Below are positions 45,053-45,380 of a DNA stretch of 45,380 bases, piece by piece. This DNA comes from a virus. The stretch is from IMG/VR virus record IMGVR_UViG_3300021478_000006, positions 1 through 45,380 of that record. One strand, given 5' to 3'. A program made the position numbers and the translations under genes. The notes under the pieces were generated by a model. The model was not told the DNA's origin and did no database searches. It saw only the letters and a list, made by a program, of their open reading frames with translations. Numbering within the stretch: the stretch's first letter is position 1; each line of letters starts with the position of its first letter.

Positions 45053-45380
45053 GTTTGTATCAAATTAATCGCCGGAGACTCCGCGAGATTAGAAACGGAA
45101 TCCCCGGCATTGCTTTCAAGTGGCAGTGGAGTCTGACGCTTGAAATTCAATTCCGGCTCTTGGGTTTTGAGCGGATAAATTGCACTCCCTGAATGTTTGA
45201 GGACGCACTGAAAATCCATCCACACCTTGCCTCCAAGGTCGAGCCATTTCTGGCAGAACCACCAATCTTCACTTAGGTATCGGCGTTTTCCATCTGGATA
45301 CTTATAAACCTGACAACCCCAGAAATCATACTCAACGGTCTTTTGGTCATGGTCGAGCGCATACCAGATTTCTTCCCCAA
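45049..45380 (-). CDS. glycosyltransferase-like protein (3' part; continues from position 590 across the join)
   Basis: Carboxy-terminal segment of the 264-aa protein described at 1-590. Bases 45254-45380 repeat positions 1-127, so unique coding sequence here is 45253-45049. It includes KWLDLGGKVWMDFQCVLKHS and ends in SPAINLIQT at TGA 45049-45051. The frame is continuous across the join, which supports circularity. Confidence 0.72.
   Translation of the reverse strand, partial: GEEIWYALDHDQKTVEYDFWGCQVYKYPDGKRRYLSEDWWFCQKWLDLGGKVWMDFQCVLKHSGSAIYPLKTQEPELNFKRQTPLPLESNAGDSVSNLAESPAINLIQT
45254..45380. repeat. direct repeat of the contig start (copy 2)
   Basis: Identical to 1-127. See copy 1; likely an assembly overlap of a circular genome. 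Confidence 0.95.

Overview
The window is a complete tailed-bacteriophage genome assembled as a circle. Bases 1-127 are repeated exactly at 45254-45380, so the unique length is 45,253 bp, and one gene (a GT-A glycosyltransferase-like protein) runs across the join. A length of 127 fits the k-mer overlap of a circular short-read contig better than a biological terminus. The host is probably a member of the Verrucomicrobia. This is an inference from Asn/Thr-rich Ig-like and fibre proteins and from a lipoprotein tail with a PLVIQQSQDLVAWSN-type stretch, both common in that phylum. No tRNA, integrase, DNA polymerase, CRISPR array or recognisable endolysin was seen.

Layout. Late genes lie on the minus strand and form one nearly continuous operon. 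It starts at a TTGACT-18-TAAAAT promoter (10290-10261) and runs: terminase small and large subunits, Mu gp29-like portal, small accessory genes, Mu G-type morphogenesis protein, Mu I-type protease/scaffold, major capsid, cement-like protein, glycosyltransferase, then across the join to a gp36-type adaptor, neck/tail proteins, tail chaperone with a -1 frameshift extension, tape measure, Ig-domain tail protein, a 1510-aa fibre, a pectate-lyase-like spike and a cluster of small membrane proteins and lipoproteins near 31-32.6 kb. The head is Mu-like and the tail lambda-like, so the particle is probably a siphovirus with a short tail. A three-gene plus-strand cassette including an FkbM methyltransferase (3305-4529) interrupts this operon.

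Early and replication genes lie on the plus strand, 10.5-28.7 kb. They include a replisome-organiser-like protein behind 11-bp-phased CGTTAC repeats, a Rad52/Mgm101-like annealing protein paired with a RecB-type exonuclease, a beta-class DNA methyltransferase, a helicase-loader-like protein, a VRR-NUC nuclease, three HNH endonucleases and about 30 small genes, many overlapping by ATGA. A short plus-strand transcription unit (29.4-30.9 kb) begins with a promoter, structured leader and terminator, and ends at a strong terminator.

Main finding: a 2,095-bp IS1595-family transposon (26088-28182) with 14-bp perfect inverted ends and an 8-bp target duplication TAAGCATT. It carries a predicted proteasome-fold Ntn hydrolase with Thr1/Asp17/Lys33 at exact proteasome-beta spacing. 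Deleting the element and one duplication restores an uninterrupted phage reading frame. Second theme: at least six genes have sigma70-like promoters whose -10 box ends only 6-9 nt before the start codon, which predicts leaderless or nearly leaderless mRNAs.
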